Assembly: GCA_021208885.1 (NCBI GenBank)
Contig: JAJOJF010000022.1
Location: forward strand, 62,001-126,000
Reading direction: 5' to 3'
Origin: Burkholderiaceae bacterium
GTDB lineage: Bacteria; Pseudomonadota; Gammaproteobacteria; Burkholderiales; Burkholderiaceae_B
DNA: 64,000 nt
The notes under the pieces were generated by a model. It saw only the letters and a program-made list of their open reading frames with translations, had not been told where the DNA came from and made no database searches. Positions 1-10,224 of this stretch are shown here, piece by piece. Positions within the stretch are counted from its first letter, which is position 1, and each line of letters starts with the position of its first letter. Position numbers and translations under genes: made by a program.

Positions 1-408
1 TTGAAATGGCAAGGTACGTAGTGACAAGCTAACTGAAATATCGGGGTATTGCTGCTGGAAGTCTTTTAGCTTAGGGATGAGCCAATTGGCTGCGAGCGTC
101 GGCAATACAGCAATGTGCAATCGGCGCCCCAAGCTCGCACGGCTCATGAGACTAAAGGTGTCTTTCTCAATCTGTTCAAGATGTTGACGAATTCGGCCAG
201 CATACTCAGCGCCTGCGTCCGTTAAGACAATACGCCGACGCACCCGGTTAAATAGTTGCACACCCAAACGAGCCTCCAATGAGCTGACCTGGCGATGCAC
301 AGCGCTATGTGTCAAAGCCAACTCATCGGCAGCCCGTGTAAAACTACCTAGCCGGGCCGTCGCTTCAAAGGCCTGTAATGCGCTTAGATTGGGAATACCT
401 TTTCTCAA
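1..408 (-). CDS. LysR-family transcriptional regulator (GcvA-like), partial, C-terminus beyond left edge
   Basis: Reverse-strand translation from TTG at 408 reads LRKGIPNLSALQAFEATARLGSFTRAADELALTHSAVHRQVSSLEARLGVQLFNRV..., a typical LysR HTH; absent from the ORF track because it runs off the edge. Confidence 0.85.
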   Translation of the reverse strand, partial: MRKGIPNLSALQAFEATARLGSFTRAADELALTHSAVHRQVSSLEARLGVQLFNRVRRRIVLTDAGAEYAGRIRQHLEQIEKDTFSLMSRASLGRRLHIAVLPTLAANWLIPKLKDFQQQYPDISVSLSLRTLPFQ

Positions 409-538
409 GCAGAGGTCCCTTGTGGCAACATAAGTGCCACTAATACACAAAGATGTGCAATTTTATCAATTGCTTTGTGCAAAACATGAACATATCCTAT
501 TGATCAAACAAAAACTGCGCTCTAAAAGGGACTTACAC

Positions 539-2221
539 ATGGCAGCCAATCAAACCGTCGCGCGCACAGGCGGACAACTCATCGTCGATCAGCTCGTTGC
601 CCAAGGTGTCGAGCATGTGTTCACCGTGCCAGGAGAAAGCTTTCTGGCCGTGCTTGATGCACTTGTTGACGTCAACATCCATGTCACAGTGTGTCGGCAA
701 GAAGGCGGCGCAGCCATGATGGCTGATGCACACGGCAAGCTGACAGGGCGCCCTGGAATCTGTATGGTGACCCGTGGGCCTGGGGCTTCCAATGCACTGG
801 CTGGCATCCATATCTCCAAACAGGATTCCACGCCCGTGATTGTCTTTGTGGGGCAAATTGAACGAGGCATGCGAGAGCGCGAAGCATTCCAGGAAATGGA
901 TTACCGCGCTGTCTTTGGCCAAGCGGCAAAGTGGGCAACTGAAATCGACGATGCGGCCAGAATTCCTGAGATAGTGTCCAGGGCATTTCACGTCGCCATG
1001 TCCGGCCGCCCAGGTCCGGTTGTCATTGCCTTGCCCGAAGATATGCTGGTTCAGACAGCTAGCGTGTCCGATGCACCCTACGTCCAGCCCATCGACAGTG
1101 CACCTGCTGCCGGTCAAATGGCCGATCTGGCAAAACGGCTTGCCCAGGCCAAATCACCCGTGGCGATTTTGGGTGGTGCTCGCTGGACACCGGAAGCAGT
1201 CAAGCAATTCGCCGAGTTTGCGCAACGCTTTGCACTTCCTGTGGCTGCATCGTTTCGCCGCCAGATGCTCATCGACCACGAGCACCCCTGCTACATCGGC
1301 GATGTGGGCTTGGGCATCAACCCAGAGCTGCTCAAGAAAATTCAAAACGCCGATCTTTTGTTGCTCGTGGGCGGGCGCATGTCGGAAATCCCGAGCCAGT
1401 CCTACACGTTGCTAGATATTCCTGTGCCTAAACAAACGTTGGTACACGTACACCCTGACGCCAATGAGCTCGGGCGGGTCTATGCACCAACGGTGGCCAT
1501 TAACGCGTCGCCGGCAGCATTTGCAAGCGAACTAAGCAACCTGCCAGGACCAGCGCAAACACCGTGGGCAGCCGATACAAAACGTCTGCATGATCACTAC
1601 CTTGCCTGGAGTGACGCCTCAAACGTGACCGTGCCAGGGGATCTGCAAATGAGCGGTGTCATGGCTCACCTCGAAACGGTATTGCCCGAAGATGCCATCA
1701 TCACCAATGGTGCGGGCAACTACGCGACATGGGTGCACCGGTTCCACCGATTCAAACAATATGGCACACAACTGGCACCAACATCTGGCTCCATGGGTTA
1801 CGGCTTGCCAGCTGCCGTTGGTGCCAAACGTGGTCAACCAGATAAGATGGTCGTCTGCTTTGCTGGCGACGGTTGCTTCATGATGCACGGTCAGGAGTTT
1901 GCCACGGCGGTGCAGTACAACCTTCCAATTGTTGTGCTGATCGTTGACAACGGCATGTACGGGACCATTCGCATGCACCAGGAAAAGCACTACCCTGGCC
2001 GCATTTCAGCCACCCATCTACAAAACCCCGACTTTGCAGCCTATGCCCAAGCATTTGGTGGACACGGAGAACGTGTGGAAAAAACCGCTGACTTCGCTGC
2101 CGCATTCGAGCGGGCGATCAAGAGCAACAAACCGGCCATCCTGCATCTGATCACAGATCCAGAGGCCATCACGCCGACCACAACGATTGCCAAATTACGC
2201 GCAGCCGGTCAAGGCAAATAG
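539..2221 (+). CDS. thiamine pyrophosphate-dependent enzyme, acetolactate synthase-like large subunit
   Basis: Translation has TPP enzyme motifs ([61 protein letters not shown]). Likely start ATG 539 rather than GTG 434. Confidence 0.85.
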   Translation: MAANQTVARTGGQLIVDQLVAQGVEHVFTVPGESFLAVLDALVDVNIHVTVCRQEGGAAMMADAHGKLTGRPGICMVTRGPGASNALAGIHISKQDSTPVIVFVGQIERGMREREAFQEMDYRAVFGQAAKWATEIDDAARIPEIVSRAFHVAMSGRPGPVVIALPEDMLVQTASVSDAPYVQPIDSAPAAGQMADLAKRLAQAKSPVAILGGARWTPEAVKQFAEFAQRFALPVAASFRRQMLIDHEHPCYIGDVGLGINPELLKKIQNADLLLLVGGRMSEIPSQSYTLLDIPVPKQTLVHVHPDANELGRVYAPTVAINASPAAFASELSNLPGPAQTPWAADTKRLHDHYLAWSDASNVTVPGDLQMSGVMAHLETVLPEDAIITNGAGNYATWVHRFHRFKQYGTQLAPTSGSMGYGLPAAVGAKRGQPDKMVVCFAGDGCFMMHGQEFATAVQYNLPIVVLIVDNGMYGTIRMHQEKHYPGRISATHLQNPDFAAYAQAFGGHGERVEKTADFAAAFERAIKSNKPAILHLITDPEAITPTTTIAKLRAAGQGK

Positions 2222-2276
2222 GCTAAGCCGGAATTCGTCTCAAGATAAACATGTTGATTTAACAGGAGCCCTAACA

Positions 2277-3467
2277 ATGTCTGCAGCATCTTTTAACTGG
2301 TCTGATCCCTTGTTGCTCGATAGCCAGCTATCCGAGGACGAGCGCATGGTTCGCGAGGCAGCCTACGCTTACTGCCAAGAAAAACTGCTGCCACGTGTAC
2401 TCGAGGCTTTCCGTCACGAGAAAATGGACACGTCGATCTTCCCGGAAATGGGCGAGCTTGGCCTGCTTGGCGCCACCATCCCGACCGAATACGGTGGCGC
2501 CGGCCTGAACTACGTCTGCTATGGTTTGATTGCCCGGGAAGTCGAGCGTGTCGATTCAGGCTACCGCTCGATGATGAGCGTGCAATCCTCGTTGGTCATG
2601 GTTCCGATCAACGAATTCGGCAGTGAAGAACAAAAACGCAAGTACTTGCCCAAGCTCGCCACCGGCCAGTGGATTGGTTGCTTTGGGTTGACCGAGCCCA
2701 ACCATGGTTCTGACCCAGCTGGCATGGATACGCGTGCCGTTAAAACTAGCGACGGCTACAAGCTCACCGGCAACAAGATGTGGATCACCAACTCACCAGT
2801 GGCTGATGTTTTTGTCGTATGGGCCAAATGCGTGGGTGGTGACCATGATGGCCGTATTCGTGGCTTTATCCTGGAAAAAGGCATGAAGGGCCTGTCTGCC
2901 CCTGAGATCCATGGCAAGGTCGGCCTGCGCGCTTCGATGACCGGTGAAATCGTGATGGACGGCGTCGAGGTGGGCGAGGAGCAGATGCTGCCCAACGTCA
3001 CTGGCTTAAAAGGTCCCTTTACTTGCTTGAACTCAGCTCGCTACGGTATCGCCTGGGGTGCCTTGGGTGCCGCTGAGTTTTGTTGGCACACTGCACGTCA
3101 ATACGTACTTGACCGCCAGCAATTCGGGCGCCCCTTGGCAGCCAACCAACTGATCCAGAAAAAACTCGCTGACATGCAAACCGAGATCACGCTTGGCTTG
3201 CAAGGCTGCCTGCGTTTGGGTCGCATGAAAGATGAAGGCACGGCCGCCGTTGAAATCACCTCAATCATGAAGCGTAACTCTTGCGGCAAGGCACTTGACG
3301 TTGCTCGCATGGCACGAGACATGCTTGGCGGCAATGGCATCTCTGATGAGTACGGCATCGCCCGTCACTTGGTTAACCTCGAAGTGGTTAATACCTATGA
3401 GGGCACGCACGACATTCATGCCTTGATTTTGGGCCGCGCACAAACTGGCATTCAGGCGTTCTTCTAA
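2277..3467 (+). CDS. gcdH: acyl-CoA dehydrogenase, glutaryl-CoA dehydrogenase type
   Basis: [36 protein letters not shown]... and [14 protein letters not shown]..., characteristic of GcdH; ATG 2277 preferred. Confidence 0.88.
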   Translation: MSAASFNWSDPLLLDSQLSEDERMVREAAYAYCQEKLLPRVLEAFRHEKMDTSIFPEMGELGLLGATIPTEYGGAGLNYVCYGLIAREVERVDSGYRSMMSVQSSLVMVPINEFGSEEQKRKYLPKLATGQWIGCFGLTEPNHGSDPAGMDTRAVKTSDGYKLTGNKMWITNSPVADVFVVWAKCVGGDHDGRIRGFILEKGMKGLSAPEIHGKVGLRASMTGEIVMDGVEVGEEQMLPNVTGLKGPFTCLNSARYGIAWGALGAAEFCWHTARQYVLDRQQFGRPLAANQLIQKKLADMQTEITLGLQGCLRLGRMKDEGTAAVEITSIMKRNSCGKALDVARMARDMLGGNGISDEYGIARHLVNLEVVNTYEGTHDIHALILGRAQTGIQAFF

Positions 3468-3479
3468 AAAGGCTGCGCA

Positions 3480-4520
3480 CTAGCTCGGACTGCTGTCGCC
3501 TTCGAAGGCTGCAGCAGCCCGACTTAAACGGTCTCGCACGCCCGCCCAAACCACTTCATTGGGCACCTGTTCAGCGATGACCGCGGCCACACCCAAATCA
3601 TCAATACGCCGCAGCGTCGCGTATAGCGCGCGAGCATAGGCTGCTGGCGTTTCTGGCATTAAAACCTGCTGCACTCGATCTGATTTGAACACCATGTCTT
3701 GGCGGCACACCACGGCCACTGACCCATTGTTGGTGTCTAACCAGCGTCGCACACAAGCCTGAAGGTTGCCGTCATCGCACACTGTCACCGGCGTGGTCGG
3801 CGCATAGTGCGCTTTGAGCGACCCCGATACACGCGGCGACTGCGCTGTCTGGCCCGTCACATCGCATCCAAGGACTGCTGCAACATCGTCAGAACTGATG
3901 GCGCCTGGGCGCAACAACGCAACAGTGCCACTGTTCTGAATGTTAGACAGATCCACAATCGTGGATTCGATGCCGACTTCACTGTCACCACCCTCCAAAA
4001 CAGGCATGCCTGTTCGAACAAGTTCAGCAAATTCGCGGCAAACATGGTCAGCCTGTGTCGGCGAGACTCTGCCAAACCGATTAGCCGAAGGGGCAGCTAC
4101 ACCGGCTCGCACCTGGCCTGCGGCTGCCTTTAGGTGGGCAAATTTAGTTAACAATGCATGAGCCACAGGGTGCGAGGGACAGCGTACGCCAATCGTATCC
4201 TGCCCGCCGCTGACCGATGCATCCACGTCATGGTGACGTTTCAAGATCATGGTCAACGGGCCCGGCCAAAACGCTTGCGCGAGCAACCACGCCTGACTTG
4301 GAATATCCCGGCACCAATGCTCAATATCCTCAGCTTTGGCCACATGTACAATGACCGGATGGTTACTTGGTCTGCCTTTGGCTGAGTAGATTTTTTCAAC
4401 GGCAGTTGTAGATGCTGCATCGGCCCCAAGACCATAGACTGTCTCGGTCGGAAATGCCACCAGCTCGCCTTGCATCAAGGCGAGCGCAGCATATTCAATT
4501 TCGGACTCAGTTGCTTGCAC
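3480..4520 (-). CDS. tsaC: L-threonylcarbamoyladenylate synthase (Sua5/YciO/YrdC plus Sua5 domain)
   Basis: FPTETVYGLGADAASTTAVEKIYSAKGRPSNHPVIVHV motif; 346 aa Sua5-length. Confidence 0.9.
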   Translation of the reverse strand: MQATESEIEYAALALMQGELVAFPTETVYGLGADAASTTAVEKIYSAKGRPSNHPVIVHVAKAEDIEHWCRDIPSQAWLLAQAFWPGPLTMILKRHHDVDASVSGGQDTIGVRCPSHPVAHALLTKFAHLKAAAGQVRAGVAAPSANRFGRVSPTQADHVCREFAELVRTGMPVLEGGDSEVGIESTIVDLSNIQNSGTVALLRPGAISSDDVAAVLGCDVTGQTAQSPRVSGSLKAHYAPTTPVTVCDDGNLQACVRRWLDTNNGSVAVVCRQDMVFKSDRVQQVLMPETPAAYARALYATLRRIDDLGVAAVIAEQVPNEVVWAGVRDRLSRAAAAFEGDSSPS

Positions 4521-4522
4521 AG

Positions 4523-5689
4523 CTACTGGGTCGCAACTGCCCTGACTGGCAGTTGCAATAGCTCGACAATCTCATTGGCCACACTCACCGCCTGCTCAAA
4601 GGTTTCAGACGTGATATTGATGTGGCCCATTTTTCTGCCGATGCGAGCCTCGCGTTTGCCATATAGATGCAATGAAACGCCGCGCTTGGCTAAAACTGCA
4701 CTCCAATCAGGCTCGACGGGATCTGCACTAGCGCCACTTAACCACACATCGCCAAGCAGGTTTAGCATCACAGCAGGGCTCAAGAGTCGAGTGTCGCCAA
4801 GCGGCAAACCGGCCATCACCCGTGCCTGTTGTTCGAACTGGCTGGCCACACAGGCGTTCTGAGTGTAGTGCCCACTGTTGTGGGGTCTAGGCGCCATTTC
4901 ATTGGCAATTAGGCTGCCATCTTTCAACACAAAAAACTCGACACAGAGCACGCCATGGTAACCAAGGCCTTCGGCGATTTGGCTGGCAGCCTGTGTCGCT
5001 TTCCGGGAAGCATCGGTCACCAAGCCATCGACATGGGTGACCGCAAGAATACCTTCGTGATGGATGTTACGACTAACGGGATAAAAGACCTGCTTGCCTT
5101 CAGTATCACGCGCTAACACCACCGATAGCTCATAAGCAAGATCAAGCCTGGCCTCAAGCACACAAGGCACTTGCCGCGCCTCGTTAAATGCAGCCAAGGC
5201 CTCTTGTTTGCTGGCAACCCGCCATTGGCCCTTGCCGTCATAGCCTAGCCGAGCAACTTTCAAGATACCCGGGAATAACGATTCGGACGCAGCCTCAATG
5301 TCTGCTTCTGTCCGAATGTCAGCATAGGGAGCGACCCGCACGCCCATGGATTCGATGAAACGCTTTTCCAGGCAACGGTCTTGCGCAGGGCCCACGGCGC
5401 TGGCACCAGGCATCACATGAGTACGTCTAGACAGCAACTCGAGGCTGCGCGCAGGCACGTTCTCAAACTCAGTGGTGACTGCCAGACAACGTTTGGCCAT
5501 CTCACCCAAAGCTTGTACATCGTCATAGGCAGCCACGATGTGATCGTCTGCCAGATCTGCTGTGGGCGAGACCTCATCAGGATCTAACACCAGCACCCGA
5601 TAGCCCATCGCTTGGGCTGACTGACAGAACATCCGCCCGAGCTGACCTGCTCCCAATACGCCCAACCACTGTCCCGGCTTTACGATCAT
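4523..5689 (-). CDS. purK: 5-(carboxyamino)imidazole ribonucleotide synthase
   Basis: LGVLGAGQLGRMFCQSAQAMGYRVLVLDPD; ATP-grasp; overlaps purE by 4 nt. Confidence 0.93.
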   Translation of the reverse strand: MIVKPGQWLGVLGAGQLGRMFCQSAQAMGYRVLVLDPDEVSPTADLADDHIVAAYDDVQALGEMAKRCLAVTTEFENVPARSLELLSRRTHVMPGASAVGPAQDRCLEKRFIESMGVRVAPYADIRTEADIEAASESLFPGILKVARLGYDGKGQWRVASKQEALAAFNEARQVPCVLEARLDLAYELSVVLARDTEGKQVFYPVSRNIHHEGILAVTHVDGLVTDASRKATQAASQIAEGLGYHGVLCVEFFVLKDGSLIANEMAPRPHNSGHYTQNACVASQFEQQARVMAGLPLGDTRLLSPAVMLNLLGDVWLSGASADPVEPDWSAVLAKRGVSLHLYGKREARIGRKMGHINITSETFEQAVSVANEIVELLQLPVRAVATQ

Positions 5690-6198
5690 TTTTCCAGCCT
5701 CATCGCGCGAGCTGCCTCTGTCTGCGTTGCCCGATATTGCACTAGCTTGTCTGCCAAAGATTTATCGGTCATCGCCAGATTCGCCACCACGTGTAAAGCT
5801 GCATTGGCAGCACCCGCTGTGCCAATGGCAAATGTCGCTACGGGCACGCCTTTGGGCATCTGCACAATCGACAGCAAAGAATCCTGACCTTGCAAATGTT
5901 TGCTCGGTACCGGCACCCCAAACACCGGGATGTGTGTAAAAGCAGCCACCATGCCTGGCAAATGGGCCGCGCCACCAGCGCCTGCAACGATGGCTCTCAA
6001 ACCCCGAGCCTCAGCATTTTTTGCGTACTCAGCCATGTCTGATGGCATACGATGTGCGGACACAACGCGAGCCTCATGGGGAATCTGGAAATGTTCAAAA
6101 ACCGCAACTGCCTCGGACATCACATCCCAGTCGCTTGACGATCCCATAATGACGCCAACGATGGGCGCATGACCGTTTCCAGATACATTGCTTGTCAT
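5686..6198 (-). CDS. purE: 5-(carboxyamino)imidazole ribonucleotide mutase
   Basis: GVIMGSSSDWDVMSEAVAVFEHFQIPHEARVVSAHRMP; likely start MTSNVSGNG (ORF extends to 6219). Confidence 0.93.
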   Translation of the reverse strand: MTSNVSGNGHAPIVGVIMGSSSDWDVMSEAVAVFEHFQIPHEARVVSAHRMPSDMAEYAKNAEARGLRAIVAGAGGAAHLPGMVAAFTHIPVFGVPVPSKHLQGQDSLLSIVQMPKGVPVATFAIGTAGAANAALHVVANLAMTDKSLADKLVQYRATQTEAARAMRLEK

Positions 6199-6273
6199 AA
6201 GTGGTGACCCGTGGTGCATTCAAATCGCGATTTTAGCCCGTGAGATGACACTGGCGTCAGGTAAAGCCGACCT

Positions 6274-7140
6274 TCAGGCGATCAAGCGCTCAAGTGCCTC
6301 ACGGTATTTGGCTGCAGTGGCTTGGACGACGTCAGGTGGCAGCCGCGGTGCAGGTGGTGTCTTGTCCCAAGGCTGGGTCTCGAGCCAATCACGCACAAAC
6401 TGTTTGTCGTAGGACGGTGGACTAATGCCTTCACGCCAGCTGTCAGCAGGCCAAAAGCGCGATGAGTCCGGCGTTAGCACCTCGTCCATCAAGTGCAACC
6501 GGCCTGCTTCATCTAGGCCAAACTCGAATTTAGTATCAGCAATGATGATTCCGCGAGTGGCTGCAAACTCGGCAGCCTCCTGGTACAGCTGCAACGTTAT
6601 GTCACGGATCTGGTTAGCCAGAGATTCACCGATGGCATTGACCACATAATCAAAATCAACGTTCTCGTCGTGCTCACCCATTTCCGCTTTGGCGGCCGGC
6701 GTAAAAATCGCCTCGGGCAGCTTGGCAGCCTGATTTAAACCTCGCGGGAGTGCCACACCGCAAACAGACCCCGTTGCCTGGTAATCCTTCCAGCCTGAGC
6801 CAATCAAGTAGCCGCGGGCGACTGCCTCTACCAAGATCGGCTTTAGTCGCTTGACCACCATGGCACGGCCCCGAACTTGATCGCGCTCACTGGGCTGAAC
6901 CACCGATTCAGGATTAATGCCCGTGGCGTGATTGGGAATGATGTGGCCAAGCCTGCCTAACCAAAACTCGGTCAGCTTGGTCAGCACTTCACCCTTGCCC
7001 GGAATCGGATCATCGAGAATCACGTCAAACGCCGAGATCCGATCCGAGGCCACAATCAGAAGTTTGTCTTCACCGACCGCATACATGTCGCGCACCTTAC
7101 CGCGCGCAATCAGCGGCAAGGAAGCGATACTGGATTGATG
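6274..7140 (-). CDS. purC: phosphoribosylaminoimidazole-succinocarboxamide synthase
   Basis: [29 protein letters not shown] motif; ORF up to 7149. Confidence 0.92.
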   Translation of the reverse strand, partial: HQSSIASLPLIARGKVRDMYAVGEDKLLIVASDRISAFDVILDDPIPGKGEVLTKLTEFWLGRLGHIIPNHATGINPESVVQPSERDQVRGRAMVVKRLKPILVEAVARGYLIGSGWKDYQATGSVCGVALPRGLNQAAKLPEAIFTPAAKAEMGEHDENVDFDYVVNAIGESLANQIRDITLQLYQEAAEFAATRGIIIADTKFEFGLDEAGRLHLMDEVLTPDSSRFWPADSWREGISPPSYDKQFVRDWLETQPWDKTPPAPRLPPDVVQATAAKYREALERLIA

Positions 7141-7164
7141 CAAAGTCACAGTCGCCTGAGCCCC

Positions 7165-8229
7165 TTATTGCACAACTTGGGCAAGCTTGCCAGCCGCATA
7201 GTCAGCCGCGATGTCAACCAGTGGGCGGGCTTTGATCTTGCTCGCATTCCCGGCTGTACCAAACTGCTGGTAACGCGCCACGCAAATAGCCTTGGCAGCG
7301 GCGCGAGCGGGCTTAAGGTATTCACGGGGATCGAATTTGCTGGGGTTTTCAGCGAAGAAGCGACGAATGGCGCCCGTCATGGCCAAACGGATATCGGTAT
7401 CGATGTTGATCTTGCGAACGCCGTACTTGATCGCTTCCTGAATTTCCTCCACAGGCACCCCGTAGGTTTCTTTCATGTCACCGCCAAACTCACGGATTTC
7501 TGCGAGCAGCTCTTGCGGCACGCTTGAACTGCCGTGCATCACCAGATGGGTATTGGGCAAACGCGTGTTGATTTCCTTGATGCGCTGGATTGAGAGAATG
7601 TCGCCAGTGGGCTTGCGGGTGAATTTGTAGGCACCGTGGCTGGTACCAATCGCAATGGCTAGCGCATCGAGCTGGGTCTGGCGAACAAAGTCAGCCGCCT
7701 GTTCGGGGTCTGTCAAAAGCTGGTCCATGGTCATGGTGCCTTCAGCGCCGTGGCCATCTTCCTTGTCACCCTTCATGGTCTCAAGTGAACCGAGACAGCC
7801 AAGCTCACCTTCAACTGTCACGCCAAGCTTGTGTGCGATATCCACGACTTGCTTGGTGACTTTGACGTTGTAGTCGTAGTCCGCAATGGTCTTGCCGTCT
7901 TCCATCAAAGATCCATCCATCATGACACTGGAAAACCCGAGATCAATCGCGCCCTGACAAACCTTTGGCGATTGACCGTGGTCTTGATGCATCACGACTG
8001 GGATGTGGGGATAGGACTCGACGGCCGCCTGAATCAAGTGCTTTAAAAAACCCTCGCCGGCGTACTTGCGCGCACCCGCAGATGCCTGCATGATGACGGG
8101 ACTATTGGTTTCTTCAGCGGCCTCCATGATGGCCTGAACTTGCTCGAGGTTGTTGACGTTAAATGCCGGGATACCGTAGCCGTTTTCTGCCGCGTGATCT
8201 AGCAGCTGGCGCATGGAGACGAGAGCCAT
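7165..8229 (-). CDS. fba: class II fructose-bisphosphate aldolase (Calvin-type)
   Basis: [38 protein letters not shown]...; ATG at 8229 preferred over the 8292 start. Confidence 0.92.
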   Translation of the reverse strand: MALVSMRQLLDHAAENGYGIPAFNVNNLEQVQAIMEAAEETNSPVIMQASAGARKYAGEGFLKHLIQAAVESYPHIPVVMHQDHGQSPKVCQGAIDLGFSSVMMDGSLMEDGKTIADYDYNVKVTKQVVDIAHKLGVTVEGELGCLGSLETMKGDKEDGHGAEGTMTMDQLLTDPEQAADFVRQTQLDALAIAIGTSHGAYKFTRKPTGDILSIQRIKEINTRLPNTHLVMHGSSSVPQELLAEIREFGGDMKETYGVPVEEIQEAIKYGVRKINIDTDIRLAMTGAIRRFFAENPSKFDPREYLKPARAAAKAICVARYQQFGTAGNASKIKARPLVDIAADYAAGKLAQVVQ

Positions 8230-8353
8230 AATAAAGTCCTTGCAATGAAAGTGGAAAACCCGCGGCAAGCTGTGTTTATGCACAACTCGCAAAATCCGTA
8301 AACTGGCGTCATTTTAACCCTAACCGACACCCAACAAGCCGGCGAACCATTTA

Positions 8354-9502
8354 ATGGAACCAACACGAACCCAGGACATTGAGGTGCCTCTGGCCAAAGG
8401 TAATCGCTGCCTTGCATGGCAAAGCGCACACAATTGGAAGCCGCCGGGCAAGATCGAGTTAGCAAGCCCGTCTATCGCAGCAGATCGTGCCTATCAAGCC
8501 GTCAGCCAAGGCACCGCACTCTTGTGGCAAGGTGACTACCATCAAGCTCGGCAAATTTTGGCTGCCATCAAACGTCGTCTCGACAAAAAATCACAGTCGT
8601 TTGAATCGACCGAGCTGCCAGATCGATTTCACCGCATTCGATTGCAACGCTCACAAGCTGCCCGACAGGCGGGCTTGTTGCTCATTGCGGTCCAATCTGG
8701 CTACGCAATTGACCTTGCCAGAGCGCCAGCAGCGCGCGAGGCGTTGGAGATGGCCTATGGAGATCGGCTACGCGATAAAGATTTCGTGATGCCGTTAACG
8801 GAACTCGCTGGCGTTTTGAGCGCCTACGAATGGCACTGCAAAGGCCTGCCTGTCAAAGCGCTTGGTCACAGCATTTACCCGCGCTGGGGAGTGTTCGCCC
8901 CCACCCGGCATGAGTATCTTGATCTAGTGATGCAGGCTGAACTGCCCCAACAATGCAAGACGGCTATTGATGTCGGCACAGGCACGGGTATTTTGGCGAT
9001 GCTATTGGCCAAACGAGGGATCGATCGTGTTGTGGCCACAGACAATCACCCTGCCGCGCTAGCTTGCGCGACAGACAATGTCATGCGCGCCAAGCTAAGT
9101 GAAACCATCAAGGTACTTCACGCTGAATTGATACCAGACGGAACATTTGACCTCATCGTATGCAACCCACCCTGGCTGCCTGGTGCCGCAAGCGGCCCTC
9201 TTGAAGCAGCCGTGTACGACCCGCAACATCGAATGCTTCGCGGGTTTTTAGGGCAAGTGGCTTCAAAACTAACCCCAACAGGACAAGCCTGGCTAATCTT
9301 GTCCGATCTGGCTGAACATCTGAAGTTGCGCAGCCACGCCGAATTACTGGCCTGGATCGACCAAGCAAGTCTCAAAGTTATCAATCGGCTTGATGCCAAG
9401 CCAGCCCACCGCAAACTTACCGATGCAAGTGACCCACTGGCGAAGTACCGCCGTGCAGAAACTACGTCGCTTTGGCAACTGCAGCTTTCTTCTTCGGCCT
9501 GA
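8354..9502 (+). CDS. class I SAM-dependent methyltransferase (HemK/RsmC-like NPPW motif)
   Basis: AIDVGTGTGILAMLLAKRG and LIVCNPPWLPG motifs. Confidence 0.75.
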   Translation: MEPTRTQDIEVPLAKGNRCLAWQSAHNWKPPGKIELASPSIAADRAYQAVSQGTALLWQGDYHQARQILAAIKRRLDKKSQSFESTELPDRFHRIRLQRSQAARQAGLLLIAVQSGYAIDLARAPAAREALEMAYGDRLRDKDFVMPLTELAGVLSAYEWHCKGLPVKALGHSIYPRWGVFAPTRHEYLDLVMQAELPQQCKTAIDVGTGTGILAMLLAKRGIDRVVATDNHPAALACATDNVMRAKLSETIKVLHAELIPDGTFDLIVCNPPWLPGAASGPLEAAVYDPQHRMLRGFLGQVASKLTPTGQAWLILSDLAEHLKLRSHAELLAWIDQASLKVINRLDAKPAHRKLTDASDPLAKYRRAETTSLWQLQLSSSA

Positions 9503-10091
9503 AGGCTTTGACCACGTCAGAGTTGGTCTCAATAAATGGACCACCAATTAAGTCAATGCAGTAAGGCACTGCGGCAAACAAACCCGACACAATCACCTGC
9601 CCATCTTCGCCTTTTAGGCCTTCTAGCGTCTCTGCGATGGCGCGCGGCTGGCCTGGAAGGTTAATGATGAGCGCTGCGTGGCCCTCAATTTCACGCAAAA
9701 CGGCCACCTGCCGCGACAAAATCGCTGTAGGGACAAACTGCAAGCTGATTTGCCGCATCTGTTCACCAAACCCTGGCATCTCTCTGGTAGCCGCCGCGAG
9801 CGTGGCTTCAGGGGTCACATCGCGCCGCGATGGTCCCGTGCCGCCAGTGGTCAATACCAAGTCACAGCCAGCCTCATCAACCAACTCGATGATGGTTTGG
9901 GTGATGGTCGGTTTTTCATCGGCAATCAGACGCTCGTGCACCTCAAATGAACTGACCAGCGCACGCGCTAGCCAAGTCTTAAGCGATGGCACGCCTTCAT
10001 CTGGGTACACGCCCTGGCTGGCGCGATCGGAAATGGAAATCAGCCCGACTCGCAACGGTCTGGCGCTTAGCTGTTGAATTTGATCTGACAT
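9462..10091 (-). CDS. mog: MoaB/Mog-family molybdopterin-binding protein (molybdopterin adenylyltransferase)
   Basis: RVGLISISDRASQGVYPDEGVPSLKTWL... LVLTTGGTGPSRRDVTPEAT; 41-nt convergent overlap with the preceding methyltransferase. Confidence 0.85.
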   Translation of the reverse strand: MSDQIQQLSARPLRVGLISISDRASQGVYPDEGVPSLKTWLARALVSSFEVHERLIADEKPTITQTIIELVDEAGCDLVLTTGGTGPSRRDVTPEATLAAATREMPGFGEQMRQISLQFVPTAILSRQVAVLREIEGHAALIINLPGQPRAIAETLEGLKGEDGQVIVSGLFAAVPYCIDLIGGPFIETNSDVVKAFRPKKKAAVAKAT

Positions 10092-10120
10092 TTGGCACTC
10101 CAGCTGGCCGAGTGCCAGCT
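10089..10120 (-). promoter_or_regulatory. candidate 5'UTR RNA switch of mog: two mutually exclusive perfect stem-loops around the Shine-Dalgarno
   Basis: Minus strand: AGCTGGCACTCGGCCAGCTGGAGTGCCAAATG. Stem A AGCTGGC/GCCAGCT (7 bp) leaves GGAG free; stem B TGGCACTC/GAGTGCCA (8 bp) pairs three of its four bases. Confidence 0.5.
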
Positions 10121-10174
10121 AAATTGGACGGCAAAGCTGTTACTTTACTCCGACACACCGTTTGATTAAGAGAC

Positions 10175-10199
10175 ATTTTGTTGCGTTGCAACATAAAAT
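10175..10199. promoter_or_regulatory. candidate operator palindrome in the mog/DUF3141-pta divergent promoter region
   Basis: ATTTT-GTTGC-GTT-GCAAC-AT-AAAAT inverted repeat overlapping a plausible minus-strand -35 (TTGCAA) and plus-strand -10 (TAAAAT). Confidence 0.45.
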
Positions 10200-10224
10200 C
10201 AGGTGTAATTCACCCATTGCCCCT

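Noticed and set aside
533-1117. 194-aa minus-strand ORF antisense to the TPP enzyme
   Set aside because: Lies wholly inside a well-supported CDS, low-complexity Cys/His-rich translation without recognisable domain; shadow ORF
4523-6198. purK/purE 4-nt overlap
   Set aside because: Common translational coupling, nothing unusual
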